A stretch of DNA of 64,000 nucleotides from Brevinema_A sp051647535 (GCA_051647535.1 JBOFEA010000020.1:1-64000); one strand, 5' to 3'. Shown: positions 16,904 to 26,673, counted from the stretch's first letter. Numbers and translations are program-made. Notes: generated from the sequence alone by a model not told the origin.

Positions 16904-17002
16904 ACAATCCTCCATATCTATTACAGAATAATTTATTATAAATTATTTTTTTCATAAAATCAAGATAATTTATTTTAATTATCAAAGTTCAGTAAATAAT
17001 TA

Positions 17003-17031
17003 TTGCTATTTTAGATATCATATGTTAAAAT
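17003..17031 (+). promoter_or_regulatory. Possible promoter of the recJ-holB operon
   Basis: -35-like TTGCTA (17003-17008), 17-bp spacer, -10-like TAAAAT (17026-17031), about 85 nt upstream of the recJ start. The hexamers are only moderately conserved. Confidence 0.4.
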
Positions 17032-17120
17032 ATAAGTACCAATTTATCATTAACTATACAAAAATTGATCTTTTTTACTGTACTCTTTTTTATTAATAAA
17101 AAAATTAGACGGAGCCAAAT

Positions 17121-19352
17121 ATGGCATATTTTGAGTGGAATCTTCGTCGTTCAGATAACAATGTTTCAGATCAAAAAATTCAAAATTTTATCGTTCTACC
17201 TGAATTTATTATTAATATAGCACAAAATCGAGGAATTAAAAGTTATACGGATTTTATGGAATTTGCATTTCCGCAAATTTTTTCTTTACCTAGCCCTTTC
17301 CAATTATCAGGTATTGACAAAGCTGTTTCACGTATTCGACAAGCTATTGAAAATAATGAATCCATCCTTATCTTTGGTGATAAAGATGCAGATGGAGTCA
17401 CTGCAACAGCAATTATGCATCGTATTATTTCAAAATTTAATGGTAAGATCGATTTCCGAGTTCCTGAGGGTGACGAACATTACGGTATTTCTAATACTGC
17501 AATTGATGATGCAAAAAAAAGAGATATATCTCTTATTATTACTGTGGATTGTGGAATTTCAGCTGTTGAAGAAACCGAGTACGCAAAATCTCTTGGTATT
17601 GATTTGATTATTACTGACCACCATGAACCTCCCGAAATACTACCTAATGCGTTTGTATTGATTAATCCAAAGCTAAATAATTATCATTTTCCTCATCTGG
17701 CAGGAGCTGGAGTTGCATTAAAATTGGCTCACGCACTTGCAGAATCCTTTTTTCTTACGGAATATAATCAGGAATTTGTTTTTTTCGACTTAGAAACAAC
17801 AGGACTTGACTTAGAACAAGACGAAATTACAGAAATTGCGGCAATTATTACAAAAAACGGTGTTGAAATCGATCATTTTCAATGCTTAGTCAAAGTATCC
17901 AAACCCTTAGATCCCAAAATTGTCGAAATAACCAATATCACTGATGAAATGCTTGCTGCAGAAGGAATTTCTATTGTTGATGCTCTTACAAAGTTTATAG
18001 AATTTATCGGAAACAGAACACTAGTAGGACATAATATTATCGGTTTTGATATGAAATTTTTACAAATCCAGCTGAAACGCCATTTACAAAAAGAAATTCA
18101 TAATCTGCCTATTGATACTCTTCTATTGTCTCGAGTGATGTTTAAAAATCTTAAATCTCATACATTATTTTCAGTCAGTGAACACTTAGGTATTTATATT
18201 GATCAATCACAACTTCACAGAGCTCTTAACGATGTTCGGCTTAATGCTGAAGTATATAGAAGAATACTTATCAAACGAAGTACTCCACTTCAAAATATTT
18301 TATCTGAACTTATGCCTTTGGCTGCTATTGGTACTGTTGCTGATATGATGCCTTTACAGGATGAAAATAGAGTAATTGTCAAAATAGGTCTTCATCCCGA
18401 ACATATTAAATTAACAACGACTGGGTTAATTATTCTTTTAAAAAGACTGGAAATCATAGACAAAATTGATGCAAAAACAATAAGCTGGACTTTAGGTCCT
18501 ATTATCAATTCACCGGGTAGACTTGGAGAAGCAAGTCTTGTAGTTTCCCTGCTTACAACAACAAACATTAATCACGCCAATCAATTAGTTGAAGAATTAA
18601 TAAAAAAAGATCGGGAAAGAAAAGAATTAATCAGTTCTTTTGAATCCGAAATACTTAATTCTATCAATATTGATACAATCAATCAAAGAAAACATATCTT
18701 TATTGTTTCTCATAATATTTCCCGTGGATTAACAGGTCTTATCGCTACAAAATTAACAAATCAATTTCATGTCCCTGTCATTATTGTTTCCGTAATGACT
18801 GACGGCCAGGCTTCCGGATCCCTTAGAGCTACCGGAGAATTTAATATTGTTCATATGCTTCAGGAATTAAGTCATTTATTTATTCGATTCGGCGGTCATA
18901 AATCGGCAGGTGGATTTGTAATCAAAGAAGAATCTCTACCGCAAATGGAAGAACAAATTACTTCTTATATGGAACAATGGAGTCCTGAAAATTTCAAAAA
19001 TCCTCTTGATATTGATATTGAAATTTCTGATTTATCCGTATTAAATACAACTAATATAAATTATATAAAAAAATTGTTTAATCCTATCGGTTGTAGTAAT
19101 CCTTCTCCAAATTTCTTAATCACAAATGTTTCTCTTGTCGAACAACGTTATATCGGAAAAAATAAAGACCATCTAATATTTGTATTTCGTAAAGATTCCT
19201 TTACATTTAATGTAATCGCATGGGGATTTGCTGAGCGATGGAATTTGATTAAAAACTGTAAAAGTTTTGATTTGGTAGGAATTCCTGAAATCAATGAATG
19301 GAATAATACTCAAGAGGTTCGTCTTCAATTGATTGATATTGAAGGGAAATAA
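17121..19352 (+). CDS. recJ: RecJ-type DHH exonuclease with inserted DnaQ-like 3'-5' exonuclease domain
   Basis: 743 residues. RecJ degrades single-stranded DNA 5' to 3' in recombination and mismatch repair. The RecJ motifs are split. FGDKDADGV (86-93), TVDCGIS (141-147), TDHHEPP (165-171) and AGAGVALKLA come first; AAIGTVADMMPL (401-412), NSPGRLGEA and RFGGHKSAGGF come after a ~170-residue insert (about 216-385). The insert is a complete DEDDh exonuclease like the epsilon subunit of DNA polymerase III: FFDLETTGLD (221-230, Asp/Glu), LVGHNIIGFD (301-310) and HRALNDVRLNAEVY (366-379). All catalytic residues of both enzymes appear intact. A RecJ interrupted at this point by an epsilon-like domain is unusual. 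The start has GGAG six bases before ATG. holB-like follows after 2 bp. Confidence 0.92.
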   Translation: MAYFEWNLRRSDNNVSDQKIQNFIVLPEFIINIAQNRGIKSYTDFMEFAFPQIFSLPSPFQLSGIDKAVSRIRQAIENNESILIFGDKDADGVTATAIMHRIISKFNGKIDFRVPEGDEHYGISNTAIDDAKKRDISLIITVDCGISAVEETEYAKSLGIDLIITDHHEPPEILPNAFVLINPKLNNYHFPHLAGAGVALKLAHALAESFFLTEYNQEFVFFDLETTGLDLEQDEITEIAAIITKNGVEIDHFQCLVKVSKPLDPKIVEITNITDEMLAAEGISIVDALTKFIEFIGNRTLVGHNIIGFDMKFLQIQLKRHLQKEIHNLPIDTLLLSRVMFKNLKSHTLFSVSEHLGIYIDQSQLHRALNDVRLNAEVYRRILIKRSTPLQNILSELMPLAAIGTVADMMPLQDENRVIVKIGLHPEHIKLTTTGLIILLKRLEIIDKIDAKTISWTLGPIINSPGRLGEASLVVSLLTTTNINHANQLVEELIKKDRERKELISSFESEILNSINIDTINQRKHIFIVSHNISRGLTGLIATKLTNQFHVPVIIVSVMTDGQASGSLRATGEFNIVHMLQELSHLFIRFGGHKSAGGFVIKEESLPQMEEQITSYMEQWSPENFKNPLDIDIEISDLSVLNTTNINYIKKLFNPIGCSNPSPNFLITNVSLVEQRYIGKNKDHLIFVFRKDSFTFNVIAWGFAERWNLIKNCKSFDLVGIPEINEWNNTQEVRLQLIDIEGK

Positions 19353-19354
19353 TT

Positions 19355-20527
19355 ATGGCATCATCTTACGCACAATTTGGAAAAAAACAAATTTCCTCTT
19401 TCTTGCAACACCTCGCAGATAAAACTGAGCAAAGCAGAGCTATTTTATTAACAGGTAAAGCCGGTTGGGGCAAATTTTCTTTAGGATTACAATTTGCCGA
19501 ATCAATTTTACAAACTTCCCCCTTAGAAAGCCCTGACTTTTTTTGTTTCCGTAATAATTTTTTTCGATTAAAAACAGAATTTTTTATTAAATTATATCCT
19601 AATCACTTATTAACTTGGAAATGGATGCAGTTCTTACAACGCCGTATTAATATGGCATTAGTTTTAGAAGAATCCTTGACCCTGCCCTCCGGCATTACCC
19701 TCAAAGCCATAAAAAATGAAATAGATGACTATGTCACAACCAACTCTCTTCCTTCAACAGAAAAATCATTAACACGTATGTTAGATACCGCTTCATCATT
19801 AGATAAAAAATCAGGTATTCCTGTAAACGTTATTAGAGAAGCTATATCATTTCACTCTAAACGATCTTCTTTGGGAAGAGTAAGTATTATTACCGAATTC
19901 GATCAAGCTGATGAAATTACTCAAAATGCCGCACTAAAAATACTTGAAGAACCCTTTCCAAACCACTGGCTTCTATTAACTGCTGTTGATGAAAAAAAAA
20001 TTATTCCCACTATTGCATCACGAACATTACATTTGTCTGTAAAAAAACCTTTACCAGAAGAATTGGAATATCTTGCACCAAATCCTTATCAATTTACATC
20101 TTCTATTGATTTAATGAATGAATATGTATTTCATACTTCTGATGTGAAAAAAAATTTAATAAACGAATTTTTTGTTGAATGTACTGATGTGGTCAAGTCT
20201 GGGATTCGATTTATTGATTTTGCGGAAAAATTAGGCAAAAATCATGATACTATATTATTTCTTGACGAATTAAATTACTGCTTTGAAGACGCTCTCCGTA
20301 CAAGACAAAATTATATTCGAAATATTCCTATTCCTCTTAAATTCCCGCAATATCAAGAATATAGTTCTCTTTTTAAGCATTCTACAACTGCAGAACTGGA
20401 AGAATTAGTTCATCAAATAGAAAATATCAAATATCAAGCCCAAAGATCTGTTATTAAAGACGAAGCGTTATTACCGGAATTATTTTTGAATATTGCACGA
20501 TTATTGAAAAAAAGTAAATCTAAGTAG
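19355..20527 (+). CDS. holB: DNA polymerase III delta'-like clamp-loader subunit
   Basis: 390 residues, starting two bases after the recJ stop and clearly co-translated with it. It has the AAA+ clamp-loader layout: ILLTGKAGWGKFSLG (30-44), a degenerate P-loop with Phe where Thr/Ser should follow Lys. Then come VSIITEFDQADEITQNAALKILEEP (the delta' 'sensor/DExx-like' helix region), LLTAVDEKKIIPTIASRTLHL with the Ser-Arg finger, and a C-terminal helical collar. The Cys-based zinc module of classical delta' is missing. Delta' subunits often do not hydrolyse ATP, so the altered P-loop fits. The neighbouring RecJ-epsilon fusion suggests a DNA repair/replication operon. The last eight bases overlap the convergent lptG-like gene. 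Confidence 0.8.
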   Translation: MASSYAQFGKKQISSFLQHLADKTEQSRAILLTGKAGWGKFSLGLQFAESILQTSPLESPDFFCFRNNFFRLKTEFFIKLYPNHLLTWKWMQFLQRRINMALVLEESLTLPSGITLKAIKNEIDDYVTTNSLPSTEKSLTRMLDTASSLDKKSGIPVNVIREAISFHSKRSSLGRVSIITEFDQADEITQNAALKILEEPFPNHWLLLTAVDEKKIIPTIASRTLHLSVKKPLPEELEYLAPNPYQFTSSIDLMNEYVFHTSDVKKNLINEFFVECTDVVKSGIRFIDFAEKLGKNHDTILFLDELNYCFEDALRTRQNYIRNIPIPLKFPQYQEYSSLFKHSTTAELEELVHQIENIKYQAQRSVIKDEALLPELFLNIARLLKKSKSK

Positions 20528-21884
20528 TTGCTTTAGCATATAAAATAAACGCCATCACTCCAAATATGATACTTCCACCAAATCCTCCAATAACAGGACT
20601 GACATCTCCTCTCCCCGCAATCCCAAGAAACGTCGTATACATAAGATAATAAATAATAAATAATCCCATACTAATAGCACTATTAATAGGAACAGAAACT
20701 TTTTTAGACGCCATATTAACAATACCTATTCCCACCATCACCACAAATATTAATCCCAAAGGATACGCATCTTTAGCATAATATTTGGTTAATTCTTCAT
20801 GATATGAACGACCGGATTGTTTAAGTTTGGTAATATGACGAAGTCCTTCTTCAACCGTCATTGCATCAATAGGATACCAGTTCTTTTCAAAAAACCAATA
20901 TGGATCTTTTAATTGCGGAATAAGTTCAAAATCAACTTTCCGCATAGAAAACACTTTCCCACCTTCCTCAATAGTTCGTATCGTACCATTAGAAACAGCC
21001 CATTGCTGTTGATCTTCGATCCAATACAATCGTTCTGCATCAATCCTCATTTTAACTGTCATCTTATCAGACACTCGCAGTTCTTTAAGAGATTCCAACA
21101 TTATCCTATTAGAATATATCCAAGCTGTTTCCGGATCTACCGGTATAAACTCTGGACTTATGATTTCTTCTTCAGGTGATGCATACAGTACAATAGATGG
21201 ACGATCAATATACTTCTCAGTTGCATTATAATATTCACCAATATATAACAGATTTTCTGTTCCAAAGATAGTAAATTTTTGATTATCATTTAAAAAGCTT
21301 AATTCATCTAATTTTGCTTGTTTTAGAGCAACTTTTCTATAAATAAACGATTTTTGATAGGTAGGAAGAACAAATTTATCCATCAGCACTGTGACTATCA
21401 AAATATAATATACTATTGAAATTAACATCATATAAAATGTTAATCGATAAATACTAGTTCCTGTACTTACCATAGCCACCATTTCACGTGTAGATGAAAG
21501 CCGGCTTAATACATACACTGTCGCAAACAAAAATCCAAACGGCTGCAAAATAAACGTCCAATACGGTACCGTATTAAGATAATGAAGATTAAGATACAAT
21601 TTATCAACATCTTCAGGTAATCCTCTTGCATCCTGGAAGATTTGTGCAAGCTCATATATAGAAACAAATAACAAAATTGATCCAAACATTGAGAGTAAAA
21701 ATTGGCTCATAATATAAGTGTCAAGTTTGTTCCAACGCAGTGTTCTTATATTAGACCAAAATTTATCCCTTGCAAAAAACTCTAAAAATCCATCCTTTAT
21801 ATTAATAAAGAAATATGATAATTCTTTAATCGTATAAATAAAAGAATTTTTCCATTCAAAAAATTTATCTTGAAATAATTTCAT
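20520..21884 (-). CDS. lptG: LptG-like lipopolysaccharide transport permease (YjgP/YjgQ family)
   Basis: 454 residues. With its neighbour it would form the membrane part of the LptB2FG ABC transporter that extracts LPS-type glycolipid from the inner membrane. Layout: a cytoplasmic N-terminal helix, three transmembrane helices (about 60-80, 110-135, 155-180) including the coupling segment VLSRLSSTREMVAMVSTGTS, a large periplasmic beta-jellyroll (about 190-340), then three C-terminal helices (about 375-450). The ATPase LptB and LptA/C/D are not in the window. The start has AGAGGATTCCAATG. The gene starts 24 bases after the LptF-like gene stops. Confidence 0.85.
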   Translation of the reverse strand: MKLFQDKFFEWKNSFIYTIKELSYFFINIKDGFLEFFARDKFWSNIRTLRWNKLDTYIMSQFLLSMFGSILLFVSIYELAQIFQDARGLPEDVDKLYLNLHYLNTVPYWTFILQPFGFLFATVYVLSRLSSTREMVAMVSTGTSIYRLTFYMMLISIVYYILIVTVLMDKFVLPTYQKSFIYRKVALKQAKLDELSFLNDNQKFTIFGTENLLYIGEYYNATEKYIDRPSIVLYASPEEEIISPEFIPVDPETAWIYSNRIMLESLKELRVSDKMTVKMRIDAERLYWIEDQQQWAVSNGTIRTIEEGGKVFSMRKVDFELIPQLKDPYWFFEKNWYPIDAMTVEEGLRHITKLKQSGRSYHEELTKYYAKDAYPLGLIFVVMVGIGIVNMASKKVSVPINSAISMGLFIIYYLMYTTFLGIAGRGDVSPVIGGFGGSIIFGVMAFILYAKATT

Positions 21885-21908
21885 TGGAATCCTCTATTTA
21901 AAACAATT

Positions 21909-23381
21909 TTATTCAAACAGTTTTTTAGTATATAAAATCATTGCTATAATTGCAAAAACAAATGTAGGCAGCCAAATCATTTCAGGAATCAATTTATTCT
22001 GAGCAACCATATTTTCAACAGCAGATTTAAATCCATAAAAAACCAAGACAACAACCAAGCTAATACTTAATCCTTCCCCTCGTCCGCTACGAGCGGAAAA
22101 CATTCCTAACGGAAGGCTCAATATAGCAAAAACCAATGCTACTAACGGTAATGCTAATTTATCATATAATTTCATAATATCAAAATTTGGAAGTTTAGAA
22201 CGTACACCTGCAATTGTTGCTGCAAGATTATTTTGATACGAAAATACTATGTTCGTATTTTCTTGAAGAAATTTTTCAATTTCTTGACGTTCCACATCAT
22301 CTTGAGCACATTGAAGGAAAATCTTAGGATACCACTTAACCCAAAATGCAAGTTTATCAATCACAGATTTATTACTTTCCAATGTAAGAAATTCCATTCT
22401 CTGCGTAATATTAACAGGCGTATCATCGATACTTTTTTTTAATTCTTTGTAAGTCAACGTGTCGGGACTTCTGAAATATCCGTCTCCAGGAAGCCACACG
22501 TAATTATGCAGTGTCATTGCTCCAAACGATGATAAATAAAATTCTTCTTTAATATTTGTCTCTGCTTTTTCGACAATTTGCATATCGTCTTCTGGAAGAT
22601 CCGGTTCCACAATATCACTTTGGTCAAATGCCGGCTCTATATTCAGTACAGGATTAGTAAGTGTTATTGTATTAATATTAGTAGTATAACTGATCTGATT
22701 AAGATCTCCTTGTACAAATTTCATAATATAATGCTCAGGATTATCAGGATTAATATAAATCCTCCCTTCATCTGCACGAATGGTACGTCTGTTCTGAACA
22801 TCAACCGCATATACATTTTGAAGAATATCTTCACTATCTTCCATTTTGATAATCTTATCAAAACTAATCTGCACCGTTCCAATATTCAAAAACACATTAT
22901 CAAGAAGCTGTACAACAGGAGTTTGAGCTAAAATTTTTGCTTTTAGACGCAGATAATACAAATTTGACTTTGTTTCAACGATATTTTTAAAGTGAAAAGC
23001 ACCTATCATAATGACCACACCAAACATCACTCCCGGAAGCATAATACGAAATTGTGAAATTCCACATGCACGCATAGAAACCAATTCACTATCCTGAGAC
23101 AATCGCCCCAGAAGCAACAAATACGCAGGTAATACCCCAAAAGGCACCGAAAAGGAAATTAAAAACGGTATTAATGCTCCTAAAATACTCATTACTTGAT
23201 AGAAAGGAACGTTGTTAAAAAAGTACAATCGGATAATATAATACAGTTCATTAATCATGATAATCGAAGCAAAAAAGGATACGCCTATCAAATAGTTCAC
23301 AAAAAGCTGTGAGTAAAAATACCGATCTAATGCGGTAAAAAAAGCCGTATATAAAAATTTTCTCAACGATTCTAAAATCAT
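21909..23381 (-). CDS. lptF: LptF-like lipopolysaccharide transport permease (YjgP/YjgQ family)
   Basis: 490 residues, homologous in layout to the downstream gene: three N-terminal membrane helices with the coupling segment LGRLSQDSELVSMRACGIS (about 91-109), a periplasmic jellyroll (about 140-375, with an enlarged loop compared with the standard ~360-residue LptF), and three helices at the C-terminus preceding LFE. The paired arrangement is the normal LptF-LptG order. It lies 28 bases downstream of the Yip1-like gene in what looks like one operon (sppA, Yip1-like, lptF, lptG). The assignment of F and G rests on gene order more than on sequence. Confidence 0.85.
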   Translation of the reverse strand: MILESLRKFLYTAFFTALDRYFYSQLFVNYLIGVSFFASIIMINELYYIIRLYFFNNVPFYQVMSILGALIPFLISFSVPFGVLPAYLLLLGRLSQDSELVSMRACGISQFRIMLPGVMFGVVIMIGAFHFKNIVETKSNLYYLRLKAKILAQTPVVQLLDNVFLNIGTVQISFDKIIKMEDSEDILQNVYAVDVQNRRTIRADEGRIYINPDNPEHYIMKFVQGDLNQISYTTNINTITLTNPVLNIEPAFDQSDIVEPDLPEDDMQIVEKAETNIKEEFYLSSFGAMTLHNYVWLPGDGYFRSPDTLTYKELKKSIDDTPVNITQRMEFLTLESNKSVIDKLAFWVKWYPKIFLQCAQDDVERQEIEKFLQENTNIVFSYQNNLAATIAGVRSKLPNFDIMKLYDKLALPLVALVFAILSLPLGMFSARSGRGEGLSISLVVVLVFYGFKSAVENMVAQNKLIPEMIWLPTFVFAIIAMILYTKKLFE

Positions 23382-23409
23382 CCGGCTTACCTCTGCAGAT
23401 TACAAATAA

Positions 23410-23970
23410 TTAAAAGAATACAGCTAATTTATTGAATACAAACATTAATGAACCTATTCCCCAAAATGCAGCCAATACAACAGGAAGACACCATAATACT
23501 AAGATTTGAGCAACAGTTAATTTGAAAGTATCTTCAAAGAGTTTTAATTTTAATATAAAGCTAAAAGTAAAAACAATGAATACTAAAATTTGCATGACAG
23601 CAGAAATAAAAGGAAAAGCCATTCCTATCATAGACAATGGAAGAACCAAGACCAACGGGAAATCTGTAATCAAATATAATCCAAAAAATCGATGAATTTT
23701 AATTTTTTTATTAAAAAATACCATCAAGCATGTTAAAATGATACCGTTAAACAAAAACACACCAATGTAGTAAGGAATAAGCAAAAAGAATACTGCATGA
23801 GGAGAAATACCTTGTTTAAGAACATCTCCAAAATAAGCACTCAAAACCGAAAGAATCGAAATAGCAAATCCATACATTAACAATATTTTTACAGAATATT
23901 TATTTAATTCTGCAAAGGTTTCCTTAGGAGAAATAAAAAATCCTAAGCCCGTCCAAAATAATTGAAGCAT
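23410..23970 (-). CDS. Yip1-like multi-pass membrane protein
   Basis: 186 residues with five predicted membrane helices (about 27-47, 57-85, 95-120, 125-145, 155-180). The N-terminal segment LGFFISPKETFAELNK is the bacterial Yip1-domain signature (a 'P.etf..l' motif just before the first helix). The function of bacterial Yip1 proteins is unknown. It lies nine bases after sppA and 28 bases before lptF on the same strand, so it is co-transcribed with envelope genes. The start has TTAGGAGAAAAATATG. Confidence 0.7.
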   Translation of the reverse strand: MLQLFWTGLGFFISPKETFAELNKYSVKILLMYGFAISILSVLSAYFGDVLKQGISPHAVFFLLIPYYIGVFLFNGIILTCLMVFFNKKIKIHRFFGLYLITDFPLVLVLPLSMIGMAFPFISAVMQILVFIVFTFSFILKLKLFEDTFKLTVAQILVLWCLPVVLAAFWGIGSLMFVFNKLAVFF

Positions 23971-23979
23971 ATTTTTCTC

Positions 23980-24972
23980 CTAAAACTGATATAAATACAG
24001 TACCGGCGCAAAACCAAAATCGGATCTTCCATTAACAGAAACATCGATTTTAGGAGCTGATTGAGGAGCAAAAACAGACAAAAGATCAGAAAATTTGATT
24101 GCACTGGTTTCTGAAGGAATTATTTCAACCGAAGCATTTTTCAAATTATAGGTTTGTTTTGTGTAAACGACAACATCGTCAAACGTTCCCAAACTGTCTA
24201 TCAAACCATTTTTTACAGCCTGTTCACCGGTAAACACACTACCATCAGCCAACGGTGCAATAATAGATTTGTCACGACCGCGTCCTTCGGCTACAGCTGT
24301 TAAAAATTGCTCATATGTATTTGAAACCATTGTTTGAAGAAAAGCTCTTTGTTGTTCAGAAAGTTTCTTGAACGGAGACAAAATATCTTTATTAATACCG
24401 CTTGTGATTGCTTGATATGTAATACCAAGTTTTTCCAACAATTTTGAAAATTCTACAGAACCCAAAATTACTCCTATACTTCCAATGAGCGAGCCAGGAT
24501 TAGCAAAAATTTTGTCGGAAGCAACTGTTGCATAATATCCGCCGGAAGCTGATAAATCTGCAACACTAGTAATAACCGGTTTGCCGGCAGCTTTAATTCG
24601 TTTTACTCCAGCATGAAGTTCCTGAGACGCACCTACAGTGCCTCCCGGACTATTTACTCTTATAATGACAGCTTTGATATTTTCATTAGTTTCAGCATTT
24701 TTCATTTGACTCAGCCAAAGTGATGCACCTTTTTCTTTGGTAAACAATAACGATCTGTCTTCCGTAGAAAACGATATAGGTCCATCAATATAAATAACTC
24801 CAATTATACCATCTTTTTTCATTGTACCCGGAAAAGATGAAAAACCACTTATTGAAAGTGCGGATTCTTTTTGTTGTTTTCCGTTATTTGAATTTGCAAG
24901 CACAATAACGGCTGAAATAATCCCACAAATATTTAAAATTAGCAACAATAATAATAGTGTTTGTTTTTTCAT
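23980..24972 (-). CDS. sppA: Signal peptide peptidase SppA (S49 family)
   Basis: 330 residues, a membrane-anchored serine protease that clears leftover signal peptides and possibly lipoprotein peptides. One N-terminal helix (about 4-26) anchors it, with the catalytic domain outside the cytoplasm. IIRVNSPGGTVGASQEL (103-119) forms the oxyanion region. The nucleophile is Ser143 in LSASGGYYA and the general base is Lys195 in TSGINKDILSPFK, the Ser-Lys dyad of the short, Bacillus-type SppA. It has a good ribosome-binding site (AAGGAGAAAATCCAATG) and is the likely operon leader for the Yip1-like, lptF and lptG genes. A lipoprotein gene lies 41 bases upstream. Confidence 0.93.
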   Translation of the reverse strand: MKKQTLLLLLLILNICGIISAVIVLANSNNGKQQKESALSISGFSSFPGTMKKDGIIGVIYIDGPISFSTEDRSLLFTKEKGASLWLSQMKNAETNENIKAVIIRVNSPGGTVGASQELHAGVKRIKAAGKPVITSVADLSASGGYYATVASDKIFANPGSLIGSIGVILGSVEFSKLLEKLGITYQAITSGINKDILSPFKKLSEQQRAFLQTMVSNTYEQFLTAVAEGRGRDKSIIAPLADGSVFTGEQAVKNGLIDSLGTFDDVVVYTKQTYNLKNASVEIIPSETSAIKFSDLLSVFAPQSAPKIDVSVNGRSDFGFAPVLYLYQF

Positions 24973-25013
24973 TGGATTTTCTCCTTAAATAATTTATTAA
25001 ATTTTACTATTTT

Positions 25014-25868
25014 TTATTCCGACATTAACGAACGCTTGGTTCCGGACATATATAAATATAATGTATTCGTAAAGTTATTCCATTGTTCGGTTTGTTTCAG
25101 TAAATTCGGTTTTGATGATTTATCTTTAATGTATTTCACATAGGCTGATTCCAAATCAGAAACTTTTTCGCCAAACTCCACATGAAACTCTTCAGGAGTA
25201 TAATTTTTCAACGCAACATCAAAAAGTTTGGTCTTACCAAACCGAAACTCCATATACTTCCAAAAACTTACTATTTCAGGAAAAATCAGCACTTGAAATA
25301 ATTCCTCTCTAGCTTTCATCGGATAAAAATATCGATCCTGCCGTTCCAAAAATTCCAACAAAGAAATAAAATAAATACTGTCTATTGAATACTGAACCAA
25401 TGCTGCAGTTAATAAATCATTCTCAGAAACAGAAAGCACTTTGTTATTGAATAATTTCTTAAAATCCGCTAACGGTACAAATTGATATTCTTTATTTTTC
25501 TGACGAAATTCTTCATACAAAAACGCAATATAGCTGTAAATCAGCATTTTGTTTTTGAATACCGACTCCAACAATATTAAGTTATCAGCTATAATAAAAA
25601 AATCTACAAATCCATTCCCGCTCAATCCCTCAATAAATATATTTTGATATTCTACATTTTTTGGACGTTCGTTAAGAATAAACTGTATCATTGAAGCTGT
25701 AGTTTTCAGAACCAAATCTGTTTCATTGTTATCTGTAAAAGAAACAACAATACTATCGCTTCCACGAAACAAAAATACATCGTCCTGCTTTACCAAATAA
25801 GGTGCAGTCATCGCACAAGAACAAACAAAAAGAGATAAACCACATATGATTATTCGACAAAATTTCAT
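25014..25868 (-). CDS. Lipoprotein of unknown function
   Basis: 284 residues with a signal sequence and lipobox near LFVCSCAM; the lipidated residue is Cys18 or, less likely, Cys16. The mature protein is largely helical with many aromatic residues (LIYSYIAFLYEEFRQ, FPEIVSFWKYMEFRFG). There is no zinc-protease motif, although the overall feel of helical hairpins recalls periplasmic scaffold or peptidase-like domains. No family was recognised. It lies 41 bases before sppA on the same strand with no clear terminator between, so co-expression with sppA-lptFG is likely and an envelope role is the reasonable guess. Confidence 0.75.
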   Translation of the reverse strand: MKFCRIIICGLSLFVCSCAMTAPYLVKQDDVFLFRGSDSIVVSFTDNNETDLVLKTTASMIQFILNERPKNVEYQNIFIEGLSGNGFVDFFIIADNLILLESVFKNKMLIYSYIAFLYEEFRQKNKEYQFVPLADFKKLFNNKVLSVSENDLLTAALVQYSIDSIYFISLLEFLERQDRYFYPMKAREELFQVLIFPEIVSFWKYMEFRFGKTKLFDVALKNYTPEEFHVEFGEKVSDLESAYVKYIKDKSSKPNLLKQTEQWNNFTNTLYLYMSGTKRSLMSE

Positions 25869-25960
25869 TCAAACACTACCTTAGATTATTTAACCTATTA
25901 CTTATAATATAATATATATAGTATAACAGATACAAAATATTTTTACAAATTATCAATAAT

Positions 25961-25997
25961 TAAACAAAATATCCTGTTTTTCAGGATATTTTGTTTA
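25961..25997 (-). terminator. Intrinsic terminator of the nupC-udk operon
   Basis: Perfect 16-bp stem (TAAACAAAATATCCTG / CAGGATATTTTGTTTA) with a TTTTT loop, just past the udk stop at 26020. A partial direct copy of the loop and right arm (GTTTTTCAGGATAT) occurs at 26001-26014, between the stem and the stop codon. Confidence 0.8.
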
Positions 25998-26019
25998 ATT
26001 GTTTTTCAGGATATATTAT

Positions 26020-26643
26020 TTAATCATTTTTAGTAATAATATAGTTTATTTGATCAATCAGCATATCTATCGCTACGGTATTATGATCTTTATAGGGAAT
26101 AATAATATCAGCTTTCTTCTTGGAAGGCTCTACAAATTGATCATGCCCCGGCTTAGCAGTAGCAAGATATTGCGTAATAGACTGATCCAATGTTCTCTGT
26201 CTTTCTACTGTATCCCTAAGCAGACGCCTGATAAAACGTAAATCGGCTTCTGTATCTACAAACACTTTAATATCCATTAACTTCAACAGCCTTTCATCAG
26301 CAAAAACCAAAATTCCTTCTACAATAATCACTTTTCCCGGTTTAACACACGTTGTTTCATCTGACCGGATGTGTTTTGTAAAGTCATAGAGTGGCTGGCT
26401 GATTTCTATTCCGTTCCGAAGCAGATTCATATGCGTACACAGCAAATCAAAATCAAAAGCATTAGGATGGTCATAGTCCACAGAAATTCTTTCTTCAAGG
26501 CTTAAATGATGTTGTGATTTATAATAATTATCTTGGCGTATAATTACCACATCATCTTCTGAGAACGAAGTACCTATTGCTCTAGCAATTGTAGTTTTAC
26601 CAGAAGCCGTCCCTCCCGCAATACCAATAACAATATTTTTCAT
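26020..26643 (-). CDS. udk: Uridine kinase
   Basis: 207 residues from the ATG at 26643, chosen because GGGGA sits five bases upstream; a TTG six codons earlier has no site. Phosphorylates uridine and cytidine to UMP and CMP. Motifs: P-loop GIAGGTASGKTT near the N-terminus, DNYYK (substrate-loop Asp/Tyr), YDHPNAFDFDLL, YDFTKHIRS, VEGILVF, and RFIRRLLRDTVERQR followed by FVEPSKKKADIIIP at the lid. It is 31 bases downstream of the nucleoside transporter and ends the operon. With the uridine phosphorylase fragment at the right edge it shows pyrimidine salvage. Confidence 0.95.
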   Translation of the reverse strand: MKNIVIGIAGGTASGKTTIARAIGTSFSEDDVVIIRQDNYYKSQHHLSLEERISVDYDHPNAFDFDLLCTHMNLLRNGIEISQPLYDFTKHIRSDETTCVKPGKVIIVEGILVFADERLLKLMDIKVFVDTEADLRFIRRLLRDTVERQRTLDQSITQYLATAKPGHDQFVEPSKKKADIIIPYKDHNTVAIDMLIDQINYIITKND

Positions 26644-26673
26644 AAATTCCCCATTAGTCAATAATACTAGGTA

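Noticed and set aside
22578..22931. Plus-strand open frame of 117 codons opposite lptF
   Set aside because: It is antisense to a well-supported gene, has no Shine-Dalgarno sequence and reads as an Ile/Asn-rich shadow translation.
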